Shown here: piece after piece, positions 1 to 7,829 of the stretch | How positions within the stretch are numbered: position 1 is the stretch's first letter | Layout: each line of letters opens with the position of its first letter | NCBI GenBank assembly: GCA_913058395.1 | Contig: CAJXQI010000006.1 | Coordinates: 153,835 to 217,834 of the forward strand | DNA: 64,000 nt | Direction of reading: 5' to 3' | Origin: an uncultured Colwellia sp. | GTDB taxonomy: Bacteria; Pseudomonadota; Gammaproteobacteria; Enterobacterales; Alteromonadaceae | Notes under the pieces: generated by a model | Told to the model about the DNA's origin: nothing | What the model saw: only the letters and a program-made list of their open reading frames with translations | The model's database searches: none | Position numbers and translations under genes: made by a program

Positions 1-362
1 TTATTGAAACTGAATCTATGCGTAATGCACAGCAAGAGCCAGTAAAATTGTCAGAGTCAAACTTTAAAGATTCATATTGGACAGTCGCACAAATGGTTGC
101 TCACCATACAGTGAATGGTTGTAACCTTCGCTCAGGTGATATGTTTGGCAGTGGTACTCAATCGGGTCCTAATCCTGATGAAGCAGGCTCTATGCTTGAA
201 TTGTCTAATGCTGGATCTGAGCCTATTACATTGCCAAATGGTGAGACTCGAACTTTCTTAGAAGATGGTGACTGTATAACGATGAAAGGTTGGTGTAAAA
301 AAGACGGTGCTGCACGGATTGGTTTTGGTGAAGTCAGTGCTACTCTTTTAGCGGCTAACTAA
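1..362 (+). CDS. fahA: Fumarylacetoacetase, C-terminal fragment
   Basis: This is the 3' end of a gene that begins before the window; the frame is open from base 3 and stops at a TAA at 360-362. The product would hydrolyse fumarylacetoacetate to fumarate and acetoacetate, the last step of tyrosine and homogentisate breakdown in the cytoplasm. The visible residues include WTVAQMVAHHTVNGCNLR and the GDMFGSGTQSG stretch typical of the FAH catalytic domain, followed by the short strands that close the fold (GWCKKDGAARIGFGE). About 119 codons of a family member usually near 430 residues are present. A terminator follows at 449. The family is clear, but the upstream part and operon cannot be judged here. 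Confidence 0.9.
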   Translation, partial: IETESMRNAQQEPVKLSESNFKDSYWTVAQMVAHHTVNGCNLRSGDMFGSGTQSGPNPDEAGSMLELSNAGSEPITLPNGETRTFLEDGDCITMKGWCKKDGAARIGFGEVSATLLAAN

Positions 363-448
363 TTTTTGCAGTATATTTTGTAAAAATGTTTCTTTTAAGC
401 AATTCAATTAAGCCGTTGTTTTGTTAATTGTACATATATTCATACGAT

Positions 449-484
449 AATAGCTCTTTCATTCATGACAGGGCTATTTTTTTA
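449..484 (+). terminator. Rho-independent terminator after fahA
   Basis: AATAGCTCT at 449-457 pairs with AGGGCTATT at 470-478 with one G-U pair, followed by a run of T to 483. It lies about 90 bp after the fahA stop codon and ends that transcript. Confidence 0.75.
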
Positions 485-1411
485 TGTGATCCATAGGCAA
501 TTGGTAATTAAACATTGCAGAGTCTTTAATTTGGAAGACAATAGATATGACATATAAAGTGCTTAAAGTAAGGGATTAAACTCTGAGCTCATTATTTGTA
601 AGTGATTTATAAGTTAAGCGGTTAACTTTATATATTTTGAAAGCGCAGGCAAAGGGAAATTGCTTATTGTAGAATTAACATAAGGTTATTACGCTTTATG
701 ACATTACTTTATTGTAATAAATATCAGCTCCGCTAATTTGCTTTAGCGTGACTAGATGCACTATCAGAATACACTTACGCCATGTGAAACAAGGTAATGG
801 TTTGTCTTAATAAAGAATGAAAGTGGACGCTCTTCAAAACCTTAGAATATTTAAAGCTAATAATACTATTAACTAAAAAACTGCATAACTTTAAGTATTT
901 GATAAGAAATAAATTTTTTTTAACTTTGCTGTGTAGCTTGGAAGTCTATTGTCTAAGGGGATAAATCGCCATCATTTATAATGTAAAGTTATTTATTTTT
1001 TAAGCATTCAATGGACTTACTTTTACCTAGTGAGTCTAAATGTAAAGCCCTGCATCTGGTTTCTAGCATAAAGGCTTAAAGAGAAGACCTCCGTAACCAT
1101 ACTCTAACACTCCTTTCTGTAAAAAATTATATTAGGTTATATTTTAATACAATTCATACACTCTCTCCAATTGACTATTTAGTCACCAGTTATGGTCTTA
1201 AATTACGCTAATTTGTAATTATTATTGACTTACTACGAAAGAATTAGTAAAACATACTCAGCATATATTTTTACAATTAAGAGGAATGTTTGTAATAACG
1301 ACGATTATCACTAATATTCTTTGATTAATGAATATTGTGTTCAATTCTAGTTACAAAAAAGTTTATTTATCTCGTTATGAGAGTAATAGGCTGTCTTTTT
1401 AATGTACTTAG
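485..1411. other. Gene-poor AT-rich intergenic region
   Basis: Roughly 0.9 kb between the fahA terminator and the TonB operon promoter region. I find no open frame with a convincing ribosome site, no tRNA or riboswitch consensus and no terminator other than the one at 449. Near its right end lies the first copy (1387-1395) of a TAGGCTGTC direct repeat. The rest is AT-rich and may hold the operon's regulatory sites or decayed DNA. Confidence 0.5.
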
Positions 1412-1440
1412 TTGACAGTTAGGCTGTCGTCTGGGAATAT
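1387..1440 (+). promoter_or_regulatory. Candidate promoter and direct repeats of the TonB operon
   Basis: A perfect TTGACA (1412-1417) is followed 17 bp later by a weak GAATAT (1435-1440). Two identical TAGGCTGTC copies (1387-1395 and 1420-1428) start 33 bp apart, about three helical turns, on either side of the TTGACA. The -35 match is exact, but the -10 match is poor, so the promoter call is tentative. The repeats could be an operator. Confidence 0.3.
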
Positions 1441-1545
1441 TGCATGGTTTTATTCTAGAGAAATTAAAACTTAAAATGGCAGATTATTAAATTTGCGTTA
1501 ACAATAAGTTTGTTATCAAAATTCAATAGCAATTGGTTGGGAACT

Positions 1546-2325
1546 ATGTCCAAATTAAGCAAGAAAAGCCTTATCGCTTCGACGATAATTGGCGCATTAA
1601 CATTTTCAGTAAGCAACTTCGCTGCTGCAGATGCATTAACAGATCTACAAAAAGCAGAAGCTCAAATCTTTAAAGCTTCAAACAAATCACAAAGCAAAAT
1701 TGATAATCTTTACGAGCAAACTCAAGATTTATTAGCTGAGTATCGTAATACTGTTGATGAAGCTGATGTTCTTAAAGGCTATAACGATCATGTTCAACGT
1801 ATGGTTGACGATCAACTAGCTAATATCAAATCATTAGAAGATCAAATTGGTGGCATTGATAAAACCAAGCAAGGCGTAGTGCCATTGATGTACAAAATGA
1901 TTGATACTTTAGAAAAGTTTGTTGAGCTTGATGTTCCTATGAACATTGAAGCGCGTAAAGAGCGTATCGCTGGTTTACGTGACGTTATGAATGACTCTGA
2001 TGTTTCTGTTTCTGAACAGTACCGTTTGGTACTTGAAGCATACGAAATTGAAGCTAACTACGGTACTGTTTTTGCTGCTTACCAAGCTGAATTAGATCTA
2101 GGTGACCGCATGGTTACTGCTGATTTCCTTCATATGGGCCGAGTTTCATTTGTTGCACAATCTCTTGACATGAAAAATGCTTGGGTTTGGAATAATGAAA
2201 ATCGTTCATGGGAAGCATTAGGTGATGAGTATTTGAAACCTATCACTGATGCAATTCGCATGGCGAGAAATCAATTACCGAAAGATTTAACTAAGTTACC
2301 AGTATTTGCAGCAGGAGCAAAATAA
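1546..2325 (+). CDS. DUF3450 family periplasmic protein of the TonB operon
   Basis: The protein has 259 residues. The start is taken at the ATG of MSKLSKKSLIAS because it begins a normal signal peptide (basic start, hydrophobic ITI-IGALTFSVSNF core, cleavage near AAA-DALT); an in-frame TTG 36 bases upstream would only add a non-signal leader. The mature part is rich in charged heptads (residues about 30-110) and probably forms a coiled coil in the periplasm. DUF3450 proteins regularly open TonB clusters of marine gammaproteobacteria that contain a long TtpC-like ExbB; their biochemical role is not established. It overlaps the next start by one base (TAATG), so translation is probably coupled. 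Confidence 0.85.
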   Translation: MSKLSKKSLIASTIIGALTFSVSNFAAADALTDLQKAEAQIFKASNKSQSKIDNLYEQTQDLLAEYRNTVDEADVLKGYNDHVQRMVDDQLANIKSLEDQIGGIDKTKQGVVPLMYKMIDTLEKFVELDVPMNIEARKERIAGLRDVMNDSDVSVSEQYRLVLEAYEIEANYGTVFAAYQAELDLGDRMVTADFLHMGRVSFVAQSLDMKNAWVWNNENRSWEALGDEYLKPITDAIRMARNQLPKDLTKLPVFAAGAK

Positions 2326-3671
2326 TGAAAAAATTAATTAATTTTGTTTTACTTGCAACATCAATGACTTTGGTAACTTCAGCTTCAGCTAATCAATTAG
2401 ACGATTTGTTAAAGCAAGTTAAAAATGACCGTATCTCTGAAGCTAAACTTGATAAAAAACGTGAAGCTGAATTTATGTCGGCTCGCTCTGACAAGCAATC
2501 ATTGTTGAACAAAGCTAAGAAATCATTAGCAGACCAACGAGCTCGTAACAAGCGTTTAACGAAAGAGTATGCAGCTAATGAAATTACGCTAGCGCAAAAA
2601 GCTGTTGAGTTAGACAATGCTAAAGGCACATTAGGTGAAATGTTCGGTGTTAGTCGTGCAGCCGCTGCTAATGCTTACGGTGCAATTGCAACATCAATAG
2701 TTTCAGCTGAATACCCAGGTCGTGGTGAAGCTTTGAGTGCTATTCTTAGCTCGAAAAAAGCAGTACCAGAATTAGAACAACTTGAAGAGCTATGGTTTGC
2801 ATTGCAAACAGAAATGACTCAATCAGGTGAGATTTCTAAGTTCTCTACAGAAGTTACTAACTTAGATGGTTCTAAATCTACTGAGACTGTTACACGTATT
2901 GGTACTTTTAACTTAGTATCTGAAAATGGCTTCCTAACTTATAACGACGAAGTAGGCCAAGTTCAGCCACTAGCTAAGCAACCAGCTGGTTATATTTCTA
3001 GTACAGCATCTTCTTTCTTTGGCGAAACTGCAGGTTATTCTCCAGTTTATGTCGATCCATCACGTGGCGCTATTTTAACGCTTGAAACTCGTAAGAAAAC
3101 GCTTATGCAGTTTTACCATGAAGGTGCAGAAGTTGGTTATGCAATCACAGTATTGTTAATTATTGGTCTTCTTATCGCATTAGAACGTATGATTGTTCTA
3201 GGTGCAATGAGCTCAAAAATTAAAGCTCAAGAGAAGCAACTTGATCAACCTAACGATAACAACCCACTTGGTCGTTTATTGAAAGTTTACTTTGATAACA
3301 AAGCAGTTGATGCTGAAACATTAGAACTTAAACTTGATGAAGCTATTCTACGTGAAACACCAAAAGTTGACCGTGGTATTAACTTAATCAAAATGTTTGC
3401 GGCTATAGCACCTCTAATGGGTCTATTAGGTACGGTTATTGGTATGATCATGACCTTCCAAACAATTATGCTATTTGGTACAGGTGACCCGAAAATTATG
3501 GCGGGTAACATCTCTCTAGCACTTGTAACAACAGCTTTAGGTTTGATTTGTGCATTACCACTTATCTTAATCCACAGTATTGTTGCTGGTAAGAGTAAAT
3601 CAGTACTTCAAAAATTAGACGAGCAAAGCGCTGGCTTAATCGCTGCGATTGCCGAGAAGGAGTCTAAATAA
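2325..3671 (+). CDS. MotA/TolQ/ExbB proton-channel protein with long periplasmic N-terminus (TtpC-like)
   Basis: The protein has 448 residues, twice the size of classical ExbB. It has a signal peptide (residues 1-22, ending ASA-NQLDD), a charged coiled-coil region (about 25-105), a periplasmic middle part, then three membrane segments near 270-290, 350-380 and 395-420. The last two carry the ExbB signature (FAAIAPLMGLLGTVIGMIMTF and later ISLALVTTALGL). In Vibrio the equivalent protein, TtpC, is required by the TonB2 system for siderophore uptake. The start has the ribosome site GCAGGAGC and overlaps the previous stop by one base; its own stop overlaps the next start in the same way. I infer it couples the inner-membrane ExbBD motor to periplasmic partners. 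Confidence 0.9.
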   Translation: MKKLINFVLLATSMTLVTSASANQLDDLLKQVKNDRISEAKLDKKREAEFMSARSDKQSLLNKAKKSLADQRARNKRLTKEYAANEITLAQKAVELDNAKGTLGEMFGVSRAAAANAYGAIATSIVSAEYPGRGEALSAILSSKKAVPELEQLEELWFALQTEMTQSGEISKFSTEVTNLDGSKSTETVTRIGTFNLVSENGFLTYNDEVGQVQPLAKQPAGYISSTASSFFGETAGYSPVYVDPSRGAILTLETRKKTLMQFYHEGAEVGYAITVLLIIGLLIALERMIVLGAMSSKIKAQEKQLDQPNDNNPLGRLLKVYFDNKAVDAETLELKLDEAILRETPKVDRGINLIKMFAAIAPLMGLLGTVIGMIMTFQTIMLFGTGDPKIMAGNISLALVTTALGLICALPLILIHSIVAGKSKSVLQKLDEQSAGLIAAIAEKESK

Positions 3672-4195
3672 TGTTATTCCTGATAGAGCTTTGGGAATCT
3701 GTCAGGAGTTTTATTGCGACAGGTGGCGATGTTTTATATTTCGTAGCCTTCGCTCTCTTATTGATGTGGATATTAATGATAGAACGTTATTGGTTCTTAT
3801 CAAAAGAATACCCAGCAATGAAAGACGATATCGTCGGACGTTGGGATGCTAGAGAAGATACTACTTCTTGGTATGCACATCGAATTAGAGATACTTGGAT
3901 CTCCGAAGCGACAGAACGACTAGAGCAAAATATGCTCACAATTAGAACCTTAGTGGCAATGTGTCCACTGATTGGACTACTTGGTACCGTAACCGGCATG
4001 ATCGGTGTGTTTGAAGTTATGGCACAGCAAGGTACAGGTAATCCGCGTCTGATGGCGTCTGGTATATCAATGGCAACAATCCCGACAATGGCGGGTATGG
4101 TTGCAGCATTATCAGGTGTGTTTTTCAGTTCAAGGTTAGACGCTAAAGTTAAACTAGCAAAGGCTAAACTGGTTGACAGTTTACCTCATCACTAG
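3671..4195 (+). CDS. exbB: ExbB-type biopolymer transport protein
   Basis: The protein has 174 residues. It has a first membrane segment at about 15-37 and the conserved proton-channel pair of helices at about 95-120 (TLVAMCPLIGLLGTVTGMIGVFEVM) and 135-160 (ISMATIPTMAGMVAALSGVFF). With ExbD it forms the proton-driven motor that energises TonB. The start overlaps the stop of the TtpC-like gene by one base. The size fits the short ExbB2 class found next to TtpC in vibrios and alteromonads, rather than E. coli ExbB (244 residues). Confidence 0.93.
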   Translation: MLFLIELWESVRSFIATGGDVLYFVAFALLLMWILMIERYWFLSKEYPAMKDDIVGRWDAREDTTSWYAHRIRDTWISEATERLEQNMLTIRTLVAMCPLIGLLGTVTGMIGVFEVMAQQGTGNPRLMASGISMATIPTMAGMVAALSGVFFSSRLDAKVKLAKAKLVDSLPHH

Positions 4196-4207
4196 AGAGA
4201 TATTCGA

Positions 4208-4609
4208 ATGGCACGTAAACGTATTCGTGAAGACGAAGAAGCAGCAATTGATATGACACCGATGCTAGACATCGTATTCATTATGTTGATTTTCTTTATC
4301 GTTACTACTTCTTTTGTAAAAGAAGCTGGTATTGAAGTTAATAAACCTAAAGCGGCAAATCAGTCAAAACAAAAATCAGCAAACATTTTTATTGCAGTTA
4401 AAGATAATGGTGAAATTTGGTTAGACAAACGTCGTGTTGATGTTGAACGCGTAGCGGCTAACATTGAGAAGATATTAGCTGAGCAACCAACTGATGTTGT
4501 AATCATTCAAGCTGACAAAGACGCAAAACATGGCGTAGTTGTTAAAGTAATGGATGCAATTAAAGAAGCGGGCATAGATAGAATTTCTATTGCTGCAGCT
4601 AAGGGGTAG
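4208..4609 (+). CDS. exbD: ExbD-type biopolymer transport protein
   Basis: The protein has 133 residues: a short basic cytoplasmic start, one membrane helix (about 18-40) and a periplasmic domain. The helix begins with the conserved DMTPMLDIVFIMLIFF motif; Asp21 is the residue that in ExbD and TolR carries the proton. The gene sits 12 bases after exbB and 3 bases before tonB. Its role is to form the motor core with ExbB. Confidence 0.95.
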   Translation: MARKRIREDEEAAIDMTPMLDIVFIMLIFFIVTTSFVKEAGIEVNKPKAANQSKQKSANIFIAVKDNGEIWLDKRRVDVERVAANIEKILAEQPTDVVIIQADKDAKHGVVVKVMDAIKEAGIDRISIAAAKG

Positions 4610-4612
4610 TCT

Positions 4613-5230
4613 ATGGTTCGCTTTTTAGTATCTATACTACTAGGCGCGGCAATAACTTTCGCACTATTTTCTTTTATGGCATTTCTTGTTGCTAGCGGTG
4701 ACAGCAACAAGGAAGAGCAACTAGAGAGTATAATTGTTGAAGTTAATACGACGCCACCTAAGTCAGCAGCTGAGAGGCGCCAACGTGTGCCTCCGCCGCC
4801 GCCGCCGCCGCCAAAAACGCCGCCTAAGCCTCAAGCTCCAGAGCCTGATACTAGTAATAATACTGGCGGTTTAACGTTTAATATGCCTGGTGTGCAGTTA
4901 GCTGGTGCTAATGCTGGTATTTCTGCTCCTGGTGCAGGTTTTGGTCGAGATGGGGATGCAACTCCTATCGTACGTATCGAGCCTAAGTATCCAATACAGG
5001 CTGCTCGTGACGGTAAAGAAGGGTGGGTTAAACTTTCATTTACTATTAACGAAATCGGTGGTGTTGAGGATGTTAAGGTTATGGAAGCTCAGCCTAAACG
5101 TATTTTTGACAAAGAAGCTAAGCGTGCGCTACGTAAGTGGAAGTACAAGCCAAAAGTTGTTGATGGTAAAGCTATGAGACAACCAGGTTTGACCGTACAG
5201 CTTGACTTTAAAATGAACGCGGAGAATTAA
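4613..5230 (+). CDS. tonB: TonB energy transducer
   Basis: The protein has 205 residues: a single N-terminal membrane helix (about 4-28), a proline-rich spacer with eight consecutive prolines followed by KTPPKPQAPEPD, a glycine-rich linker and a C-terminal TonB domain (about 120-205) starting RIEPKYPIQAA and ending VQLDFKM. It transfers the ExbBD proton-motive energy to outer-membrane receptors. Six successive CCG codons (4793-4810) encode most of the proline run, a possible length-variable repeat that probably needs EF-P for translation. The short form and the operon partners fit the TonB2 class. Its C-terminal domain closely resembles that of the peptidase encoded at 27934. Confidence 0.95.
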   Translation: MVRFLVSILLGAAITFALFSFMAFLVASGDSNKEEQLESIIVEVNTTPPKSAAERRQRVPPPPPPPPKTPPKPQAPEPDTSNNTGGLTFNMPGVQLAGANAGISAPGAGFGRDGDATPIVRIEPKYPIQAARDGKEGWVKLSFTINEIGGVEDVKVMEAQPKRIFDKEAKRALRKWKYKPKVVDGKAMRQPGLTVQLDFKMNAEN

Positions 5231-5232
5231 TA

Positions 5233-6492
5233 ATGAATAAGATTTTTTCATTTTTACTGTTAATTGTTTCAGTTGTTCTAATTCAATTGCCAATCGCAGC
5301 AGATGCTTCTGCAGCAGGCGCTGAAAAGTCTGACAAGCCAAAACGTAAAACACAACTTGTTGGGCCAAGTGTCGGTAAAAAAGTAGCTAAAGCTTTTGAA
5401 CTTTATTCTGCTGATGATATTCCAGGGGCGTTGGTTATTCTTCTGGATATTGACGCAAGTAAGGAATATGACAAAGCTTATGTTGCACGCTTTATAGCTG
5501 TTATGTACGCTCAGATGGGTAAAGAAGAAGCAAAAGCAATTCAATACCTTAAAGCTGCAGTTGAACCTGATATTTTGAACGAACAGGATCAAGATCAAAG
5601 CTTAAAGCTATTAGCTGATTTGCAAATGCAAACTAAAGATTATGAAAATGCATTAGTAAACTATAAAGCTTGGATGAACTTTACTGGTAAATCTGACGGT
5701 GATACTTGGAGTAAAATTGCTCAAGCTCATTATGCTCTGAAACAATTAGATAAAATGATTGTTCCAGCGGATAATGCTATTGCAGCTTACGGTGACAAGC
5801 ATAATAAAAATCCTTATATTTTGAAAATTACTTCATATTATGAAAGTAAAAAATTTAAGGATGCTGTTAAAACACTTGAAACTGTACTTCAAATCTTTCC
5901 TGAAGATAAAACTTGGTGGACGCAACTTGGCATGTTTTACTTGCTAGTTGAAGATTATAATAAGGGCTTAGCTACGCTAGACTTGGCTTATAAACAAGGT
6001 TTTCTTGAGAAAGAATCTGAAATTAAAACCTTAGCAAGTTTATACTCGCAAAACGAAGTGCCTTATAAAGCAGCCTTGCTATTGGAAAAGCATATTGATT
6101 CAGGCTTAGTAACCCGTGATGATAAAAACTTAGCCTCTTTAGCTAATGCATGGCATGCGGCACAGCATATTGATAAAGCAGCGAGTTACTATGGCGAGTT
6201 AGCGAAAATGACAAACCTTGCGAAGCATTACAGCAAGCAAGGGATGCTGTTAAAGCAAGACGAGCAATTTAAGCCTGCTATTGTAGCATTGAATAAAGCT
6301 TTGGAGCTTGGCGTTAAAAATGAAGGTAAACTGCATATGAGTATTGCAGAATCACACTTTTATTTAGAACAATACAAGCAAGCGTACAAAGCGATTAATT
6401 TAGCAATGAAAGACCCAAAAACGCGTAAATCTGCGAAAGGTTGGGTTAGCTTTATTAAAGACACAGCACAACGTAAGAAAGTTGCTATCTAA
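5233..6492 (+). CDS. Periplasmic TPR-repeat protein of the TonB operon
   Basis: The protein has 419 residues: a signal peptide (hydrophobic residues 4-22, cleavage near ADA-SAAG), then a helical array with several tetratricopeptide-like units (for example near residues 60-95, 125-160, 205-240 and 330-375, with W/G/Y/A/P spacing). It is the last gene of the TonB cluster, 2 bases after tonB, and is followed by a terminator. TPR proteins close the equivalent TonB2 clusters in vibrios and relatives, where they are thought to help TonB-dependent transport. The exact partner is unknown. Confidence 0.85.
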   Translation: MNKIFSFLLLIVSVVLIQLPIAADASAAGAEKSDKPKRKTQLVGPSVGKKVAKAFELYSADDIPGALVILLDIDASKEYDKAYVARFIAVMYAQMGKEEAKAIQYLKAAVEPDILNEQDQDQSLKLLADLQMQTKDYENALVNYKAWMNFTGKSDGDTWSKIAQAHYALKQLDKMIVPADNAIAAYGDKHNKNPYILKITSYYESKKFKDAVKTLETVLQIFPEDKTWWTQLGMFYLLVEDYNKGLATLDLAYKQGFLEKESEIKTLASLYSQNEVPYKAALLLEKHIDSGLVTRDDKNLASLANAWHAAQHIDKAASYYGELAKMTNLAKHYSKQGMLLKQDEQFKPAIVALNKALELGVKNEGKLHMSIAESHFYLEQYKQAYKAINLAMKDPKTRKSAKGWVSFIKDTAQRKKVAI

Positions 6493-6513
6493 TTTCTAAC
6501 GAGTGTTTAAAAT

Positions 6514-6544
6514 AAAAAGCCAGTCAGTTTGACTGGTTTTTTTT
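6514..6544 (+). terminator. Rho-independent terminator of the TonB operon
   Basis: CCAGTC at 6520-6525 pairs with GACTGG at 6531-6536 across a 5-base loop, with eight T following. It is 27 bases after the TPR gene stop. Confidence 0.85.
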
Positions 6545-6609
6545 ATTCAAAAATTCAAAAAATGCACAATATTTAATATTCTCTTTAAATTAAGCTTGTG
6601 AAGGTTTAC

Positions 6610-6623
6610 TTGATCTAGATCAA
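6610..6623 (+). promoter_or_regulatory. FNR-type box upstream of a small membrane protein
   Basis: TTGATCTAGATCAA is an exact match to the FNR/EtrA consensus TTGAT-N4-ATCAA. A good -10-like TACAAT lies at 6654-6659, which places the box centre near -49 to -50 of the predicted start. That is not the standard -41.5 of class II activation, so the promoter geometry is uncertain. The first gene downstream is the 40-residue protein at 6693. Confidence 0.65.
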
Positions 6624-6692
6624 ATAAAGCTGTTCTCGTTAGAGTTTTTAGTCTACAATTAGCGCCGTTAATTTATTGCAGGAATATTGCTC

Positions 6693-6815
6693 ATGTCAGA
6701 AGAAAATTTTAAAGATAGCTCATCAAAACGTCATCTATTCGCCGCAGTATTAGCGATGTTCGCCGCACCTTTATTGCCAATGTTAGCTGGCTGGTTTACA
6801 GTACTGGCAAATTAA
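6693..6815 (+). CDS. Small single-span membrane protein (40 residues), unknown
   Basis: The frame begins at an ATG with a good ribosome site (GCAGGAATATTGCTC before the start) and ends at TAA 6813-6815. The protein starts MSEENFKDSSSKRH, a hydrophilic basic segment, and continues with about 24 hydrophobic residues (LFAAVLAMFAAPLLPMLAGW and on) with two prolines in the middle, giving a kinked single membrane helix. I do not recognise the family. Its position right behind a perfect FNR box suggests production at low oxygen; small subunits of respiratory complexes are often of this size, but that is only an analogy. The receiver gene starts 21 bases later. Confidence 0.6.
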   Translation: MSEENFKDSSSKRHLFAAVLAMFAAPLLPMLAGWFTVLAN

Positions 6816-6836
6816 GCTGCTGTAGTTTATTACAAA

Positions 6837-7220
6837 ATGAAAATTCTAGTTGTTGATGACAATCGAGCCGTATTAGAAGGTCTAAGTGCAATGTTGACGT
6901 CTCATGGCTATTGCATAAATACCGCGTGTAATGGCCTAGATGCATCTGAAAAGTCGCAATCGGAAGTTTATGACTTATTAATTATTGACCATTTAATGCC
7001 TATCATGAATGGTATTCAGTTGGTTAAAACTCTTCGCCAAGTAGAGCAGTATTCGCAAACCCCCATTATTTTTATGACCACCCAAGGTAAAAGCACTCTA
7101 AAGCCCGAATATCAAAGTGGCTTATTTACTGACTTAATTGATAAACCAATTGATGAAGACAGCCTGCTTAACATACTTGCAAACTATCAAAGTTCAAATA
7201 CTCGTTCTATGTCACTATAA
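6837..7220 (+). CDS. Single-domain response regulator (CheY-like receiver)
   Basis: The protein has 127 residues and is a receiver domain only. The acidic pair D7-D8, phospho-acceptor D51 (in LLIIDHLMP), T81 and K103 (DKP) are all present, so it should be phosphorylatable. There is no output domain. No clear ribosome site precedes the ATG (TTTATTACAAA), and the gene begins 21 bases after the small membrane protein, so it may depend on coupling. The partner kinase is not in the window. Confidence 0.85.
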   Translation: MKILVVDDNRAVLEGLSAMLTSHGYCINTACNGLDASEKSQSEVYDLLIIDHLMPIMNGIQLVKTLRQVEQYSQTPIIFMTTQGKSTLKPEYQSGLFTDLIDKPIDEDSLLNILANYQSSNTRSMSL

Positions 7221-7274
7221 ATTTTACTCAAATTGCTTTATTCTGTAGCTAAAATTTATCTTAACTTTTAGAAC

Positions 7275-7820
7275 ATGACTGAAATTCAAATCAATACACT
7301 TAAAGCAGCAATTCACACCATTCAAGATTATCCAAAAGCCGGAATCCAGTTCAGGGATGTAACAGGAATATTGGACGATGCTGAAGCATTCAAACTAACA
7401 ATCGAAATATTAGCTAATAAATTTAAAGACGGTAGTTATACTAAAATAGTTGGCACTGAAGCGCGTGGCTTTCTATTTGGTGCGCCGCTAGCTTTAGCTA
7501 TGGGGCTTGGTTTTGTTCCCGTCCGTAAGCCAGGGAAATTACCAAGAGCGACTTATGCGCAAGATTATCAGCTTGAGTATGGACATGATACGTTAGAGAT
7601 ACATCAAGACGCTTTAACAGCAGACGACAATGTATTAATTATTGATGACCTCTTGGCAACTGGCGGCACTATTGAAGCAACGACTAAACTTATACGACAC
7701 CTTGGAGCAAAAGTAACTGATGCCGCATTTGTTATTTCATTGCCTGATCTGGGTGGCGAAAAGAAACTTGAGAGCTTGGACTTGTCTGTGTTCTCATTAT
7801 TACAATATGCTGGTGATTAA
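7275..7820 (+). CDS. apt: Adenine phosphoribosyltransferase
   Basis: The protein has 181 residues. It converts adenine and PRPP to AMP in purine salvage. The PRPP-binding signature [13 protein letters not shown] lies near residues 119-131 and the type I PRTase hood ([11 protein letters not shown] near 23-33) is intact. It stands 9 bases before dnaX, the usual enterobacterial order. The ATG lacks an obvious ribosome site. Confidence 0.97.
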   Translation: MTEIQINTLKAAIHTIQDYPKAGIQFRDVTGILDDAEAFKLTIEILANKFKDGSYTKIVGTEARGFLFGAPLALAMGLGFVPVRKPGKLPRATYAQDYQLEYGHDTLEIHQDALTADDNVLIIDDLLATGGTIEATTKLIRHLGAKVTDAAFVISLPDLGGEKKLESLDLSVFSLLQYAGD

Positions 7821-7829
7821 GGCTGCAAA

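Noticed and set aside
4905..5177. 90-codon frame inside tonB on the same strand
   Set aside because: It is an alternative frame of the conserved TonB domain, with no ribosome site and leucine-rich nonsense composition.
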